Under the pieces are notes generated by a model, which was not told the origin of the DNA, did not search any database, and saw nothing but the letters and a program-made list of their open reading frames with translations. The position numbers and the translations under genes are program-made. Positions 50,097-59,388 of a DNA stretch of 64,000 nucleotides are shown in pieces. This stretch comes from DASPOJ01 sp050014395. GTDB lineage: Bacteria > Acidobacteriota > Terriglobia > Acidiferrales > UBA7541. The stretch's first letter is position 1. Every line of letters begins with the position of its first letter. Where the stretch lies: assembly GCA_050014395.1 (NCBI GenBank), contig JBEKDK010000016.1, positions 10,467 to 74,466 on the forward strand. The letters are read 5' to 3'.

Positions 50097-51467
50097 ATGA
50101 AGCGAAATTGGAATCAAGGCGAAGCCGGACTCGCATGCGCGCTGCTGCTCTTGTGCGCGGCGGGCGTCGCCGCAAGACCGGCGCAGACCCAAAGCCAACC
50201 GTCAGCGACACCGGCGCAACAAGCGGCGCCGGCTCCCACGCTCGCGGAATACAATGCGGAGCAGGCCGCCGCGACCGACACCGATCCGCAACAGCGCATC
50301 AAGGACTTGGACGATTTCGTCGCGAAGTTTCCGAACTCGACGTACATGCCCTACGTCTACAGCGTCTACTACAAAACCTACAACCAACTGAAGAATTATC
50401 CCAAGGTGATCGAATACGCCGATCGCGAGGTTGCCCTGGGAAATAAAGTGGACGCCGGAACGCGTTTTCAGGCGCTGTACCTGAGAACGCTGGCGTTCAA
50501 TTACTCGTTCAGTGAAAAGGATCCGAACGCCAAGGACGAAGCGACGCAAGAGCTGCAGGCGGCGCAGGCGGGATTGGCCGTGCTGGATCAAGTCCCCAAG
50601 CCGGCAAATCAGACCGACGATCAGTGGGCGCAAAACAAAAAGGGCCCGACGACGCTGTTCAACTACACGGCGGGCATGGCTTCGATTGCGTTGAAGGATT
50701 ATCCGTCAGCAGTGACTTTCTTCAAGGCCGCGCTCGCAGCGACGCCGAACGATTCCGCAACGTATTTCCATCTCGGCGTGGCCTATCTGCAGATGAGCCC
50801 GCCGCAAAGTTTGGATGGTTTCTGGTCGCTGGCGCGCGCGGTGGCTCTGAAGGGTCCGGGGCAATCGCAGGTGCAGGCGTATCTAACATCGCAGATTCAG
50901 AATTATCAAGGGGGGTCTGTCTGCGACAATCTTGTGACCGATCAGGTGAACGAACTGATCACGCTGGCCGGAACGACGACTGATCGCCCGGCGACCTATA
51001 TGCTCCCCAGCGCAGCGGATCTGACCAAGGCGCAGCAAGATACCACCAACTTCATTCCCTGGCTGAAAGAAGGCGGGGATCACGGCAAGCTTATGTGGCT
51101 GGCGACGTGCGGCTCAGTGTTCCCCAATGTCGCGGTCGAGGTGCTGGAAGTTGTGCCGGGTGACGGCGACAACTCAACGCTCAATGTCTATCGGCCGGCC
51201 GCGAGCGATCCGGACGCGGCGGAAAAGGAAATGGAAGCGGCGACCGAGCCCAACATGGCAGTGCACGTCGTCGGCCAGCCGGAAGTGCGAAAGTTGCAAA
51301 AGGGCGACGGCGTGCGGTTCACGGGCACGCTGAATGGATACACGCAGACTCCTTTTCTGCTTACCTGGGACAATGCCAAGGTCAACGCCGAAGACATTCC
51401 CACGGAGAAAGCGGCGCCCGGCGCTCATCATCCCGCGCACAAACCTGCCGCTCCGCCCAGCCATTAG
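50097..51467 (+). CDS. secreted TPR-like protein of unknown function
   Basis: 456 residues with a signal peptide (MKRNWNQGEAGLACALLLLC to about AARP) and a Gln/Pro/Ala-rich linker. Helical repeats of TPR type follow (FVAKFPNSTYMPYVYSVYYKTY; AGMASIALKDYPSAVTFFKAALAATPNDSATYFHLGVAYLQM). The C-terminal beta-rich part has a KGDGVRFTGTLNGYTQTPFLLTWD block, and the tail ends His/Pro/Ala-rich. Such proteins are common as periplasmic scaffolds in Acidobacteriota. GGGGAGA precedes ATG 50097. A single-gene unit with a consensus -10 and a good terminator. Confidence 0.82.
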   Translation: MKRNWNQGEAGLACALLLLCAAGVAARPAQTQSQPSATPAQQAAPAPTLAEYNAEQAAATDTDPQQRIKDLDDFVAKFPNSTYMPYVYSVYYKTYNQLKNYPKVIEYADREVALGNKVDAGTRFQALYLRTLAFNYSFSEKDPNAKDEATQELQAAQAGLAVLDQVPKPANQTDDQWAQNKKGPTTLFNYTAGMASIALKDYPSAVTFFKAALAATPNDSATYFHLGVAYLQMSPPQSLDGFWSLARAVALKGPGQSQVQAYLTSQIQNYQGGSVCDNLVTDQVNELITLAGTTTDRPATYMLPSAADLTKAQQDTTNFIPWLKEGGDHGKLMWLATCGSVFPNVAVEVLEVVPGDGDNSTLNVYRPAASDPDAAEKEMEAATEPNMAVHVVGQPEVRKLQKGDGVRFTGTLNGYTQTPFLLTWDNAKVNAEDIPTEKAAPGAHHPAHKPAAPPSH

Positions 51468-51492
51468 GGCATCGGCAATTTGATTTTTCAGA

Positions 51493-51526
51493 GCGGCCCG
51501 GGATTTTCCGGGCCGCTTCCTTTTTT
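51493..51526 (+). terminator. intrinsic terminator of the TPR-like gene
   Basis: GCGGCCCGG (51493-51501) pairs perfectly with CCGGGCCGC (51508-51516) across a GATTTT loop, followed by TTCCTTTTTT. It starts 25 nt after the stop codon. Confidence 0.92.
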
Positions 51527-51549
51527 GCGCGGAAAGAGAAGAGCGGATC

Positions 51550-51771
51550 TCAGATTTGATGCCGGGAATGTTGGTCAAGCTTATAGAGCCCGATTTTGCG
51601 GCTCAGGGTGTTGCGATGAATGCCGAGCAAACGAGCGGCGCGCGATTGATTGCCATTGGAACGATCGAGCGCGCGCTTGATGAAGCGCTTCTCAAATTCA
51701 TTCACGGCTTCGCCGAACAGAATCCCGCGGTCCACCATTTGGCCGACCAGCGATTCGAGTTGATCTCTCAC
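51550..51771 (-). CDS. fis: Fis-type helix-turn-helix protein
   Basis: 73 residues consisting of the Fis C-terminal HTH (VNEFEKRFIKRALDRSNGNQSRAARLLGIHRNTLSRKI) with a short N-terminal helix. This is the same domain as at the end of NtrC-type activators and of E. coli Fis (98 residues). In this size class it can be a stand-alone nucleoid/regulatory protein. The start is GTG 51771 behind GCGGAGCG. It follows purC by 23 nt on the same strand, so it is co-transcribed. Whether it acts as Fis does in enterobacteria is unknown. Confidence 0.82.
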   Translation of the reverse strand: MRDQLESLVGQMVDRGILFGEAVNEFEKRFIKRALDRSNGNQSRAARLLGIHRNTLSRKIGLYKLDQHSRHQI

Positions 51772-51794
51772 GTGTGCACGCTCCGCAGGGAAAT

Positions 51795-52691
51795 TCAGGG
51801 TCCCGTGTGGTCAAGGTCGTGGCCCGCGAGCAGCCGGTAAGCTTCGCGATACTTATCCCGCGTCCCACGGACCACGTCGGCGGGAAGCTCGGGACCCGGC
51901 GGCTGCTTGTTCCAGCCGATGCGTTCGAGATAATCGCGCACGTACTGCTTGTCGAACGAAGGCTGCGGCCGGCCGGGCGCGTAACCTTCGGCAGGCCAGA
52001 AGCGCGAAGAATCCGGCGTCAGCGCTTCGTCGATCCAGATCAGTTCACCGCCAGATAAGCCAAACTCAAATTTCGTATCGGCCAGCAAGATTCCGCGCGG
52101 GGCGGCGTATTCGGCTGCGCGGCGATAGATCTCGATGCTGATCGTGCGCACGCGCTCGGCCAGTTCACCGCCGATCTGGCACACGACGTCATCGAACGGA
52201 ATATTCTGATCGTGGCCCTGTGTGGCCTTGGTTGAAGGCGTGAAAAGCGGCTGCGGCAATTTTTCCGATTCGCCCAGGCCGGCGGGCAGCGGAATGCCGC
52301 AAACTTTGCCGGTCGCGCGATAGTCCTTCCAGCCGCTGCCGACCAGGTATCCTCGCACAACGCATTCAATCGGAAGGGGCTGCGTCTTGAGGCAGAGCAT
52401 CGATCGACCGTCGAGTTGATCGCGCTGGCCCGCCAATTCTGGCGGAAGATTCTGGTCCGCCAAAACGTGATTGGGGATCACGTCGGCGAGCCGATCGAAC
52501 CAAAACCGCGAAAGCTGCGTGAGGACGCGGCCCTTGTCCGGAATCGGCGTCGGCAGAACAACATCGAAGGCTGAGAGCCGATCGGTGGCGACCAGAAGCA
52601 GGCGCCCGCCGACTTCATAGATGTCACGCACCTTCCCGCGCGAAAGAAGCTTCGCACCGGCAAGATTCGTTTCCCAGACGACGGCGCTCAT
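51795..52691 (-). CDS. purC: phosphoribosylaminoimidazole-succinocarboxamide synthase
   Basis: SAICAR synthase joins aspartate to CAIR in purine synthesis. The 298-residue product is of the larger, eukaryote-like type: LLSRGKVRDIYEVGGRLLLVATDRLSAFDVVLPTPIPDKG across the nucleotide site, CVVRGYLVGSGWKDY, and the late block IWIDEALTPDSSRFW. ATG 52691 is chosen; a TTG five codons upstream with GGAAC before it is an alternative. The longest frame, from 52763, would start inside the -35 element and is rejected. The promoter at 52736-52763 is near consensus. fis follows. Confidence 0.96.
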   Translation of the reverse strand: MSAVVWETNLAGAKLLSRGKVRDIYEVGGRLLLVATDRLSAFDVVLPTPIPDKGRVLTQLSRFWFDRLADVIPNHVLADQNLPPELAGQRDQLDGRSMLCLKTQPLPIECVVRGYLVGSGWKDYRATGKVCGIPLPAGLGESEKLPQPLFTPSTKATQGHDQNIPFDDVVCQIGGELAERVRTISIEIYRRAAEYAAPRGILLADTKFEFGLSGGELIWIDEALTPDSSRFWPAEGYAPGRPQPSFDKQYVRDYLERIGWNKQPPGPELPADVVRGTRDKYREAYRLLAGHDLDHTGP

Positions 52692-52735
52692 AGAAGGAGA
52701 AGCCAAAGGCGTTCCGGTTCCTTTTGGAGGCGCCC

Positions 52736-52763
52736 ATTCTAGCGCGAGGCGAGAAGAAGTCAA
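52736..52763 (-). promoter_or_regulatory. promoter of purC-fis
   Basis: Minus strand: TTGACT (52763-52758), 16-nt spacer, TAGAAT (52741-52736), each one mismatch from consensus. The leader is about 40 nt. A set of phased repeats lies just upstream (52773-52802). Confidence 0.68.
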
Positions 52764-52772
52764 ACCAATCTG

Positions 52773-52802
52773 CTGTGGAAACCTGTGAGTACCTGTGGAT
52801 GA
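52773..52802. repeat. three 10-bp phased CTGTGR repeats upstream of the purC promoter
   Basis: CTGTGGAAAC, CTGTGAGTAC and CTGTGGATGA follow one another at exactly 10-bp steps, one DNA turn each. They sit about 10-40 bp upstream of the purC -35. The phasing suggests binding of several protein units on one face. The third copy resembles a DnaA box (one mismatch), which alone does not prove DnaA binding. Confidence 0.5.
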
Positions 52803-52862
52803 TTTCTGGCCACGACGATTGGAATTCTCGCCGGCGCGGAGTGCGCGCCGCGATCGAGAGCG

Positions 52863-55800
52863 CTATGCGGCGTTGGCTGCGGCCGCGGCGACCTGCTGCT
52901 GCTCGGCCGGCTCGTCCCACCGAACCGAAACCAGTTTCGAGACGCCGGGCTCCTGCATCGTGACGCCATAGAGCACCGACGCCATCTCCATTGTGCGCCG
53001 GTTGTGCGTGACGACGATGAACTGCGTGCCCGCACCCATCTCGTGGATCATTTGCGTGAAGCGGCCGACGTTGGATTCATCGAGCGGCGCATCCACTTCG
53101 TCCAGGATGCAGAACGGGCTCGGTTGATAACGAAACACCGCGATCAGCAGCGCGATGGCCGTGAGCGCTTTTTCGCCGCCGGAAAGCAGCAGCACATTCT
53201 GCAGACGCTTGCCCGGGGGTTGCGCCGCCACGTCAATTCCCGCTTCGCCGCTGCTATCGGGCTCCGATAGCCGCATCTCGCCTGTGCCGCCGCCGAATAA
53301 CGTGTGGAACGCGGTGGCGAAGTGCGCGTTGATGGCGTGGAACGCTTCCTCAAATTTCTGCCGGCACACTAGATCGAGTTCGGTGATGGCCTGCTGCGTA
53401 TCGGTGATGGATTGCAACAGGTCGTCGCGCTCGCGCGAAAGGAACGTGAAGCGCTGCTCACACTCGTTGTATTCGTCGAGCGCCATCATGTTGATCGGGC
53501 CCATGGATTCGATGCGCATCTTGAGTTCGTGATACTGCGCATCGGCCGCGCGGAGTTCTTCGCCGGTGAGCGGCGAGGTTTCGGTGGCGATCAAATCTTC
53601 GGGCTGGGCGTTCAACTCTTCAAGACACGCCTGGCGCAAATGCTCGCGCTCGGAATCGTTGCGCGCGCGATCGACCTCATGCCGGCCGCGCGCCTCGCGC
53701 AATTCGCCGAGAGTTTGGCGCGCCATGCGCAGCGCATCGTCGACTTCGACGCCACGTGCCCGCGCCGCTTCCCATTCGCGCTCGAGTTCGATCTTGCGCT
53801 CTTCCAGGCGCGCCTTCTCTTGCCGCAAGGATTCCGCTTGCTCGCGCTGCCCGGCCGTCTGCTGGTCGATCTGCTCGCGCTCGATCGCAATTTCCGCCGC
53901 TTGGCGATCGAGCCCGCGGCGCCGCTCTGCCAAATCCTGCTGCTCTTCGGCCAATCGGGCCGCTGTGGCCTCGACATTCGCGCGACGCTCGAGCAATTGC
54001 GCGAGGTCCGCACGGTGCGCCGATAATTCCTGTTGCGCGGTGGCCGCGCGCACGCGCAAATCGGAAATTTGCGTGGCCGTCTCCGTGATCTCGCGTTCGG
54101 CGGCATCGCGAGCGTCGCTGACCCTGGTACGCTCGGCCGCAGCCGCTTCCGCGCGACGTCGCGCCGCACCGGCCTGGGTGCGCAGGCGGGCCAACTCGCT
54201 TTGGCAATCGGACAGTTCCATTCCCAAGCGCGCCAACTCGCCGCGCTGCTGTTCGCGCAAGTGGGTCGCGCCGACCATCGCTTTTTCCGCATCGACATGC
54301 TCAGCGGATGCGCGATCGAGTTCCTCGGTCGCGATTCGGATTTCAGCTTCGATGTGATCGACGGCCGCTTGCGCCTCGCTCGCCACACGATCGAGCCGCA
54401 GCACCTCGGCGTCCAACTCGCGCAATTCGCGCTTCATCACCAGCGGGCCGGCTTCGGTGGGCCGCCCGCCGCTCACCATGCGGCCCTGGTAGCAGGTGCC
54501 GTCGGTCGTGACGAAATGATGCGCGGGATTTTCTTTGGCGAGCTTCTCAGCCGCAACCGACGTCTCTACCAAGTACGCGGAACCCAGTCGCGGCAGGAAT
54601 CTCTTGGCCAGCGGCCCCAGCGGATCGCGGAACTCGACAAGCTTGTCGAGGCGCGCGACGACGTCGGAATCCGCTTCAAATGGCAGCGGCGCGTCATCTT
54701 TTGCGGAAAGATTCAGATTTCGCAGCGAATCCACGAAGAAAGTGGCGCGCCCACCAACTTCGGCTTGCAGCATAGCGATTCCGGCGCGCGCAACGTCAAA
54801 CGTGTCGACCACGACGTATTCAAGCTCATCGCGCAAAAATTGCTCGACGGCGGTTTCGTAGCGTTCCTGGACTTCGACGTAATCGGCGAGCACTCCGACA
54901 GCGCGGAATCCGCGCTCGGAGGCCGATCCGTTTGCGGCGAAAAGTTTTTGTACCGCCTCAGCCGTGTACGAGCGATCGTCGAGAATCTGTGAAAGCGTCG
55001 CGCGTCGCGCGCGGCCGCCGGCCAGTGCGCTGCGAGCGCTGTCCGAGCGCGCCACGCTTGCCTGTTGCTGACGGCGCAGATCGCCGATACGCGTCTGAGC
55101 GTCGCGGACGGCTTGTTCGAAATGCCGGGCGCGATCCGCGGCGGATTTCCAATTCAAATCCGCGGCCTCGGTGCGTTCGCGGTGGTGCAAGGATTCTTCG
55201 AGCAAGCGTTCTTCGGATTGCTCGCTGCGTGCAACGGCCTCGGTCTGATGCGCCAGATCCTGCTCGGCCTGCGCCTGTTCGCCGTGCAATCCGGCGAGTT
55301 CCTGCGCGAGGCGCGAAGCAAGGTCGCGCAATTCGGCGATGCGTGCTTCGCTTGCAACGGCCGCGCCATCGAGACTCGTTCCCTGCTCGGCCAATTGCGC
55401 GATGGTCTGCTCAAGGCGCGCGGTGTCGGCCGAAACCGCGGCCAGCAATTCCTGCTGCGCAAGCACGCGACTCTCAAGCTGCTCCGTTTGCGCCGCGAGC
55501 TGCTCAGTTTCCTGGCGCAATTGCGCACTGCGCGCGTCCAACTCTTCGGAGCGCTGACGATTGAAGACGATGCGGTTCTCGCTGCGGTCCAACTCCAGGC
55601 TCGTCTGCCCCGCGAGGTTTTGGTTCTGGCGCATTTCGGAATCGAGCTCGAACACGCGCGCCGACAATCGTTCCTGTTCGGCTTCAAGCTGAGTGGTTGA
55701 ATTGGAAAAATGCGATTCGCGCGCGGAGATTTCCGTCAGCGCGTGTTCCAGCCGCATAGCCTCGGAATCGAGTTCATGCGCTTTGCTGCCCAACACTTGC

Positions 55801-56735
55801 CGCAGCATACCGCGCATCTGCTCGCGAATTTCCGCGTAGCGCCTGGCTCGAGAAGCCTGCCGCTTCAGCGAGCCGAGCTGCTTTTCGACTTCGACCAGGA
55901 TGTCGTTCACGCGAGAGAGATTGATCTTCGACGATTCCAGCTTGGCTTCGGATAGCCGGCGTTTGCTCTTGAATTTGGTGACCCCGGCGGCTTCTTCGAT
56001 GATGGCGCGCCGGTCGGCGGGTTTGGTGCTCAGGATTTGGCCGATGCGCCCCTGCTCGATAATCGCGTAGGAATCCGGGCCGAGACCGATGCCCATGAAA
56101 AGTTCCTGAATATCGCGCAGCCGCGCCGGGCGGCCATTCAGGAGATATTCGCTTTGGCCGGAGCGATAGAGGCGGCGGCCGATCACAACTTCGCCAATTT
56201 TCGTTTTCGCAGCCGGTTGCTCCGATGCTTCCTCGCTGCCGCGCTTCTTCCGGCGGAATTTCGGCACCCGGGCGTCGGACTCATCGCCGTCGGCGCTTTC
56301 GGCGGCATCGGTCGCTAGCGCCTCGCTCGACACCGTGATGTCGTCGACTGCCTCTGGAGTTCCGGGCACTTCGTCCTTGATGACCAGCTCAATCCCGGGA
56401 TCAGACTCGGTGGCTTGCGGCCCGCCCGGCGCACCCTCCAGCACTTTGCGCGCGGCCTCGGTGAGTTCCGGGTCCACCAGCGTGAGCGTGACTTCAGCGA
56501 GCCCCATGGGCGGGCGCTTGGCCGTCCCGTTAAAAATGCAATCGGACATGCGCTCAGCGCGCAGAGACTTGTGGCTCTGCTCGCCCAGCACCCAGGAGAT
56601 AGCGTCAACGATATTCGATTTGCCGCAGCCGTTCGGTCCAATGATGCACGTCAGACCGGTGCCGCTGAACGCGATGTGCGTTCGGTCGGAGAACGATTTG
56701 AAACCCGCCACTTCGACTTTGCGGAGCTTAAGCAA
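52863..56735 (-). CDS. smc: chromosome segregation SMC protein
   Basis: 1290 residues, about 100 more than B. subtilis SMC. The N-terminal head has Walker A GPNGCGKSN (33-41), and the C-terminal head has LLLSGGEKALTAIALL (signature) and FCILDEVDAPLDESN (Walker B). Two long coiled coils flank a hinge near 550-700. Unusual is an acidic, low-complexity insertion of roughly 90 residues in the N-terminal head (about 88-180). It lies between EVTLTLVDPE and GEVVIGRRLYRSGQSEYLLNG, where most SMCs have a dozen residues. The start is TTG 56735 with GAGG upstream. SMC compacts and segregates the chromosome with ScpA/ScpB, which are not in the window. Confidence 0.96.
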   Translation of the reverse strand: MLKLRKVEVAGFKSFSDRTHIAFSGTGLTCIIGPNGCGKSNIVDAISWVLGEQSHKSLRAERMSDCIFNGTAKRPPMGLAEVTLTLVDPELTEAARKVLEGAPGGPQATESDPGIELVIKDEVPGTPEAVDDITVSSEALATDAAESADGDESDARVPKFRRKKRGSEEASEQPAAKTKIGEVVIGRRLYRSGQSEYLLNGRPARLRDIQELFMGIGLGPDSYAIIEQGRIGQILSTKPADRRAIIEEAAGVTKFKSKRRLSEAKLESSKINLSRVNDILVEVEKQLGSLKRQASRARRYAEIREQMRGMLRQVLGSKAHELDSEAMRLEHALTEISARESHFSNSTTQLEAEQERLSARVFELDSEMRQNQNLAGQTSLELDRSENRIVFNRQRSEELDARSAQLRQETEQLAAQTEQLESRVLAQQELLAAVSADTARLEQTIAQLAEQGTSLDGAAVASEARIAELRDLASRLAQELAGLHGEQAQAEQDLAHQTEAVARSEQSEERLLEESLHHRERTEAADLNWKSAADRARHFEQAVRDAQTRIGDLRRQQQASVARSDSARSALAGGRARRATLSQILDDRSYTAEAVQKLFAANGSASERGFRAVGVLADYVEVQERYETAVEQFLRDELEYVVVDTFDVARAGIAMLQAEVGGRATFFVDSLRNLNLSAKDDAPLPFEADSDVVARLDKLVEFRDPLGPLAKRFLPRLGSAYLVETSVAAEKLAKENPAHHFVTTDGTCYQGRMVSGGRPTEAGPLVMKRELRELDAEVLRLDRVASEAQAAVDHIEAEIRIATEELDRASAEHVDAEKAMVGATHLREQQRGELARLGMELSDCQSELARLRTQAGAARRRAEAAAAERTRVSDARDAAEREITETATQISDLRVRAATAQQELSAHRADLAQLLERRANVEATAARLAEEQQDLAERRRGLDRQAAEIAIEREQIDQQTAGQREQAESLRQEKARLEERKIELEREWEAARARGVEVDDALRMARQTLGELREARGRHEVDRARNDSEREHLRQACLEELNAQPEDLIATETSPLTGEELRAADAQYHELKMRIESMGPINMMALDEYNECEQRFTFLSRERDDLLQSITDTQQAITELDLVCRQKFEEAFHAINAHFATAFHTLFGGGTGEMRLSEPDSSGEAGIDVAAQPPGKRLQNVLLLSGGEKALTAIALLIAVFRYQPSPFCILDEVDAPLDESNVGRFTQMIHEMGAGTQFIVVTHNRRTMEMASVLYGVTMQEPGVSKLVSVRWDEPAEQQQVAAAAANAA

Positions 56736-57001
56736 GTCTTGGCCTCATATGCGGCCGCGCCACAGCTCGCTGCCCGATGCGTCTGGGCAAACGAATGCTG
56801 GGACGGGTGCCGTTTCCTCGGGAGGATCTTACCTGCGACAAAACGAGTAGGTGGGTCGCTAGCAGTGGCCCAGCCGCCTGGCGCGTGGACTGGCGGTTAC
56901 AGACCGCACCATAGCACATGATCCGCGCAGAGTAAATGACGATCTGCGAGTTTCGGAACGGATAACTCAGAATGGTTCATTAGCGCGCCCGCCGGAAAGG
57001 C

Positions 57002-58099
57002 TTAGATTGTCGGAAAGGCGCCCTGGTTGGCGGAGGCCACGGCGTCGCGCGTGGTGTTCTTCACGGAATACATGGCTTCATCGGCCAGATGCAGCAGCTC
57101 GACTTTGGACTTGGCGTCGGCGGGATAGGACGCCACACCCATGCTGGCCGTGATGCGGATGTTCAGCCCTTCTTCCTGCAGCCAAACTTGTTCGCGAAGC
57201 AAGCTGTGCAAACGCCGAGCCGTGACGCCGGCGCTTTCCTTTGAAGCCTGCGGCAGCACGATCACGAACTCATCGCCGCCGTAGCGGAAGGCGAAATCGA
57301 TCAGACGGCAATTGGAGCGCAGAAACTGCCCGATTTCGGCAAGCAAAGTGGAGCCGACCACATGGCCGTGCGTGTCGTTGACGGTCTTGAAATGATCGAG
57401 GTCGATGAAGATCAGCGAGAATTCGTAGCCATAGCGCTGCGAGCGGTAGACTTCCGTTTCCAGGATGAAATTCATGTGCCGCGCGTTGTAAAGCGCCGTG
57501 CAATCGTCGGTGATGGTCAGCTCGTGGATGCGCTTGACGGTGCGGGCGTTCTCCAGCGCGATCGCGGCGAAATCCGCCAGTGCCTCCAGCAGCGCCAAAT
57601 CGCGATCGTGGAAGCCTTCCGCGCCGACGCAGTTAATCAGCTCGATCACGCCCAGGCAGTGATCGCGATAGCGCACCGGCACGGCCACGATGGAGTGCGT
57701 CTCCATCTTGGTTTTCTCGTCCACTTGCGAGAAAAAGCGCGTGTCGTGGCTCACGTCGGGGACGATTACGGCTTTATCGTTCTCCGCCACCCATCCCGCG
57801 ATGCCCTGCCCCATCTTGATTCGGACATCCTTCAGGATCTGCGCGTTCTTGCCGACCGCCAACTCGAAGTAAAGCTCTCGCTTTTCGTCGTCCACCAGCA
57901 GCAGCGACCATGTGTCCGGACGCAGGAATTCGTCGATCTTCTCCATGATCGTGCGCAGCACCTGATCGAGCTGCAAAGAAGACGTGAGCGCCTTGCCCAA
58001 TTCGTGGAAAACGGCGACTTCGCCCGCTTCGCGCTGTTCGTGCTGACCGGCCCCGGTGCGGCGGCGTTCCACGCCACTGAACTGTTTTGTTTCGCTCAC
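57002..58099 (-). CDS. GAF-GGDEF diguanylate cyclase
   Basis: A GAF domain (about 40-195; LRTIMEKIDEFLRPDTWSLLLVDD, GIAGWVAENDKAVIVPDVSHDTRF) is followed by an intact GGDEF domain. The latter has DLDHFKTVNDTHGHVVGSTLL, RYGGDEFVIVLPQ and the TASMGVASYP end. No inhibitory RxxD site is obvious. It should make c-di-GMP in response to a ligand bound by GAF. The predicted transcription start is near 58155, so the TTG at 58156 cannot be the start. I use GTG 58099 (365 residues); TTG 58111 is possible. It opposes the EAL protein elsewhere in the window in function, but the two are unlinked. Confidence 0.88.
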   Translation of the reverse strand: MSETKQFSGVERRRTGAGQHEQREAGEVAVFHELGKALTSSLQLDQVLRTIMEKIDEFLRPDTWSLLLVDDEKRELYFELAVGKNAQILKDVRIKMGQGIAGWVAENDKAVIVPDVSHDTRFFSQVDEKTKMETHSIVAVPVRYRDHCLGVIELINCVGAEGFHDRDLALLEALADFAAIALENARTVKRIHELTITDDCTALYNARHMNFILETEVYRSQRYGYEFSLIFIDLDHFKTVNDTHGHVVGSTLLAEIGQFLRSNCRLIDFAFRYGGDEFVIVLPQASKESAGVTARRLHSLLREQVWLQEEGLNIRITASMGVASYPADAKSKVELLHLADEAMYSVKNTTRDAVASANQGAFPTI

Positions 58100-58161
58100 A
58101 AATTCGCCTAGGTTCCTGCGCGAGCCGAGGGCGCCCGCGCGACTGGTTTGGGCCAATTCCG

Positions 58162-58191
58162 ATTATAAACGCCGATTTTTTCCTGGCGCAA
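58162..58191 (-). promoter_or_regulatory. promoter of the GAF-GGDEF gene
   Basis: Minus strand: TTGCGC (58191-58186), 18-nt spacer, TATAAT (58167-58162), a perfect -10. This places transcription start near 58155 and rules out the longest reading frame. Confidence 0.65.
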
Positions 58192-58278
58192 CGCCGACTT
58201 CCGAAGAAGTTTCAGAATCGATAGCGTGCTGGTTTCCCGGCCACAGGGATGCGCCAAATCGACCCAACGGCCCGGCGA

Positions 58279-58307
58279 TTGACACTCCCTCACCGCACGC
58301 ATATAGT
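58279..58307 (+). promoter_or_regulatory. promoter of the RodZ-like gene
   Basis: TTGACA (58279-58284), 17-nt spacer, TATAGT (58302-58307, one mismatch). Only about 22 nt of leader precede ATG 58336, and no Shine-Dalgarno is seen; the leader is T/C-rich. Confidence 0.75.
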
Positions 58308-58335
58308 GACTTTGGGCTCTTTTTCCTCCTTTTCG

Positions 58336-59388
58336 ATGGACCAACCGCGCGCTAGAGATCCGAACCCACCAACCGCCCCGGAACCCGCGGAGCGCGCCGC
58401 TTCGCCGGACCGCGCGGAGCGCGTTGCCTTGAAAGACAGCTTCGGCGAGCATCTGCGCCGCGAGCGGGAAATGCGGGGCGTCACGCTCGAGGAAATTTCC
58501 GCCGCCACACGCATCGGCACGCGCTTCCTGGACGCTCTCGAGACCGAACATTGGGATCGCCTGCCCGGCGGCGTCTTCAACCGCGGATTCGTGCGCTCGA
58601 CGTCGCAATTCTTGGGGCTGGACCCGGAGGCGATGCTGGCTGAGTACACGCTGGCTACCGCCGATTCCAACCGTAAAGAAGCCACTCCCGTGCTGATCCA
58701 TTCGCAGAGCTCTTGGACGCCGCGACCGCCAGCAGGGCCAAGCGATCGGCGTTGGCTGCCTTGGGTTGTGCTGATCGTCATGATTGCCATCGCTGCGGGC
58801 GGCTGGTTTGGCTGGCGACACTTCCGCGCCGTGCGCCGTGCTCGCGCGGCCGAAGCTGCGCTGGAAGCGGCCGCCAGCGGCTACCAATATGCGACCCAGC
58901 CGGCGCCACCGGCCGCTGCCGCCGTGCCAGACGCATCGTCGGCGTCCACAGCCGCGCCCGACGGTTCTTCGACGTCACAGCCCGCGGCCGACTCAGCGTC
59001 TACGCCGAACAGCGTGACGCCCGCTCCGACCTCGACGGCCAACAGCGCAAGCGATTCCGCGCCGAATCCAGCAGATGAGACTGCTGCGGCCGCGACGGCC
59101 GCGCCCTCGCCCGCCTCCGCGCCGCTCATCTTGAAGATCGAAGCCGGGCGCGCCACTTCGGTGAAAGTGAGCATCGACGGCCACAAAAGTTTCCAAGGCA
59201 AGATTGAAGCGGGCGGCTCCAAAACGTTTCAAGCCAACCTCGTTTTTTACGTCATGGCGAGCGACGCCGGCGGCGTTCTGCTCGAGCTGAATGGACAAAC
59301 GCTGCCGCCGCTCGGACCGCCCGGCCACTCGGCCAGCATTCGGCTCACTCGCGAATCGCTCACTTCACAGGACGGTACGGACCATTAG
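58336..59388 (+). CDS. RodZ-like protein (HTH, membrane helix, DUF4115)
   Basis: 350 residues. A charged front (1-34) leads to a Cro/RodZ-type HTH: FGEHLRREREMRGVTLEEISAATRIGTRFLDALE, then WDRLPGGVFNRGFVRSTSQFLGLDPE. One membrane helix (WLPWVVLIVMIAIAAGGWFGW) and a ~120-residue Ala/Ser/Pro/Thr-rich spacer follow. The C-terminal DUF4115-type beta domain has LKIEAGRATSVKVSIDG and GGVLLELNGQTLPPLG. RodZ links MreB filaments to the elongasome in rods. No mre gene is in the window, so a shape role is inferred from architecture alone. The helical unknown gene overlaps its 3' end. Confidence 0.87.
   Translation: MDQPRARDPNPPTAPEPAERAASPDRAERVALKDSFGEHLRREREMRGVTLEEISAATRIGTRFLDALETEHWDRLPGGVFNRGFVRSTSQFLGLDPEAMLAEYTLATADSNRKEATPVLIHSQSSWTPRPPAGPSDRRWLPWVVLIVMIAIAAGGWFGWRHFRAVRRARAAEAALEAAASGYQYATQPAPPAAAAVPDASSASTAAPDGSSTSQPAADSASTPNSVTPAPTSTANSASDSAPNPADETAAAATAAPSPASAPLILKIEAGRATSVKVSIDGHKSFQGKIEAGGSKTFQANLVFYVMASDAGGVLLELNGQTLPPLGPPGHSASIRLTRESLTSQDGTDH

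Noticed and set aside
52692..52763. purC start at 52763
   Set aside because: The codon lies within the -35 element of a near-consensus promoter.
52690..52862. Replication origin because of DnaA-like boxes
   Set aside because: Only one near match and no dnaA, dnaN, gidA or AT-rich unwinding region; the repeats fit better as a purC regulatory site.
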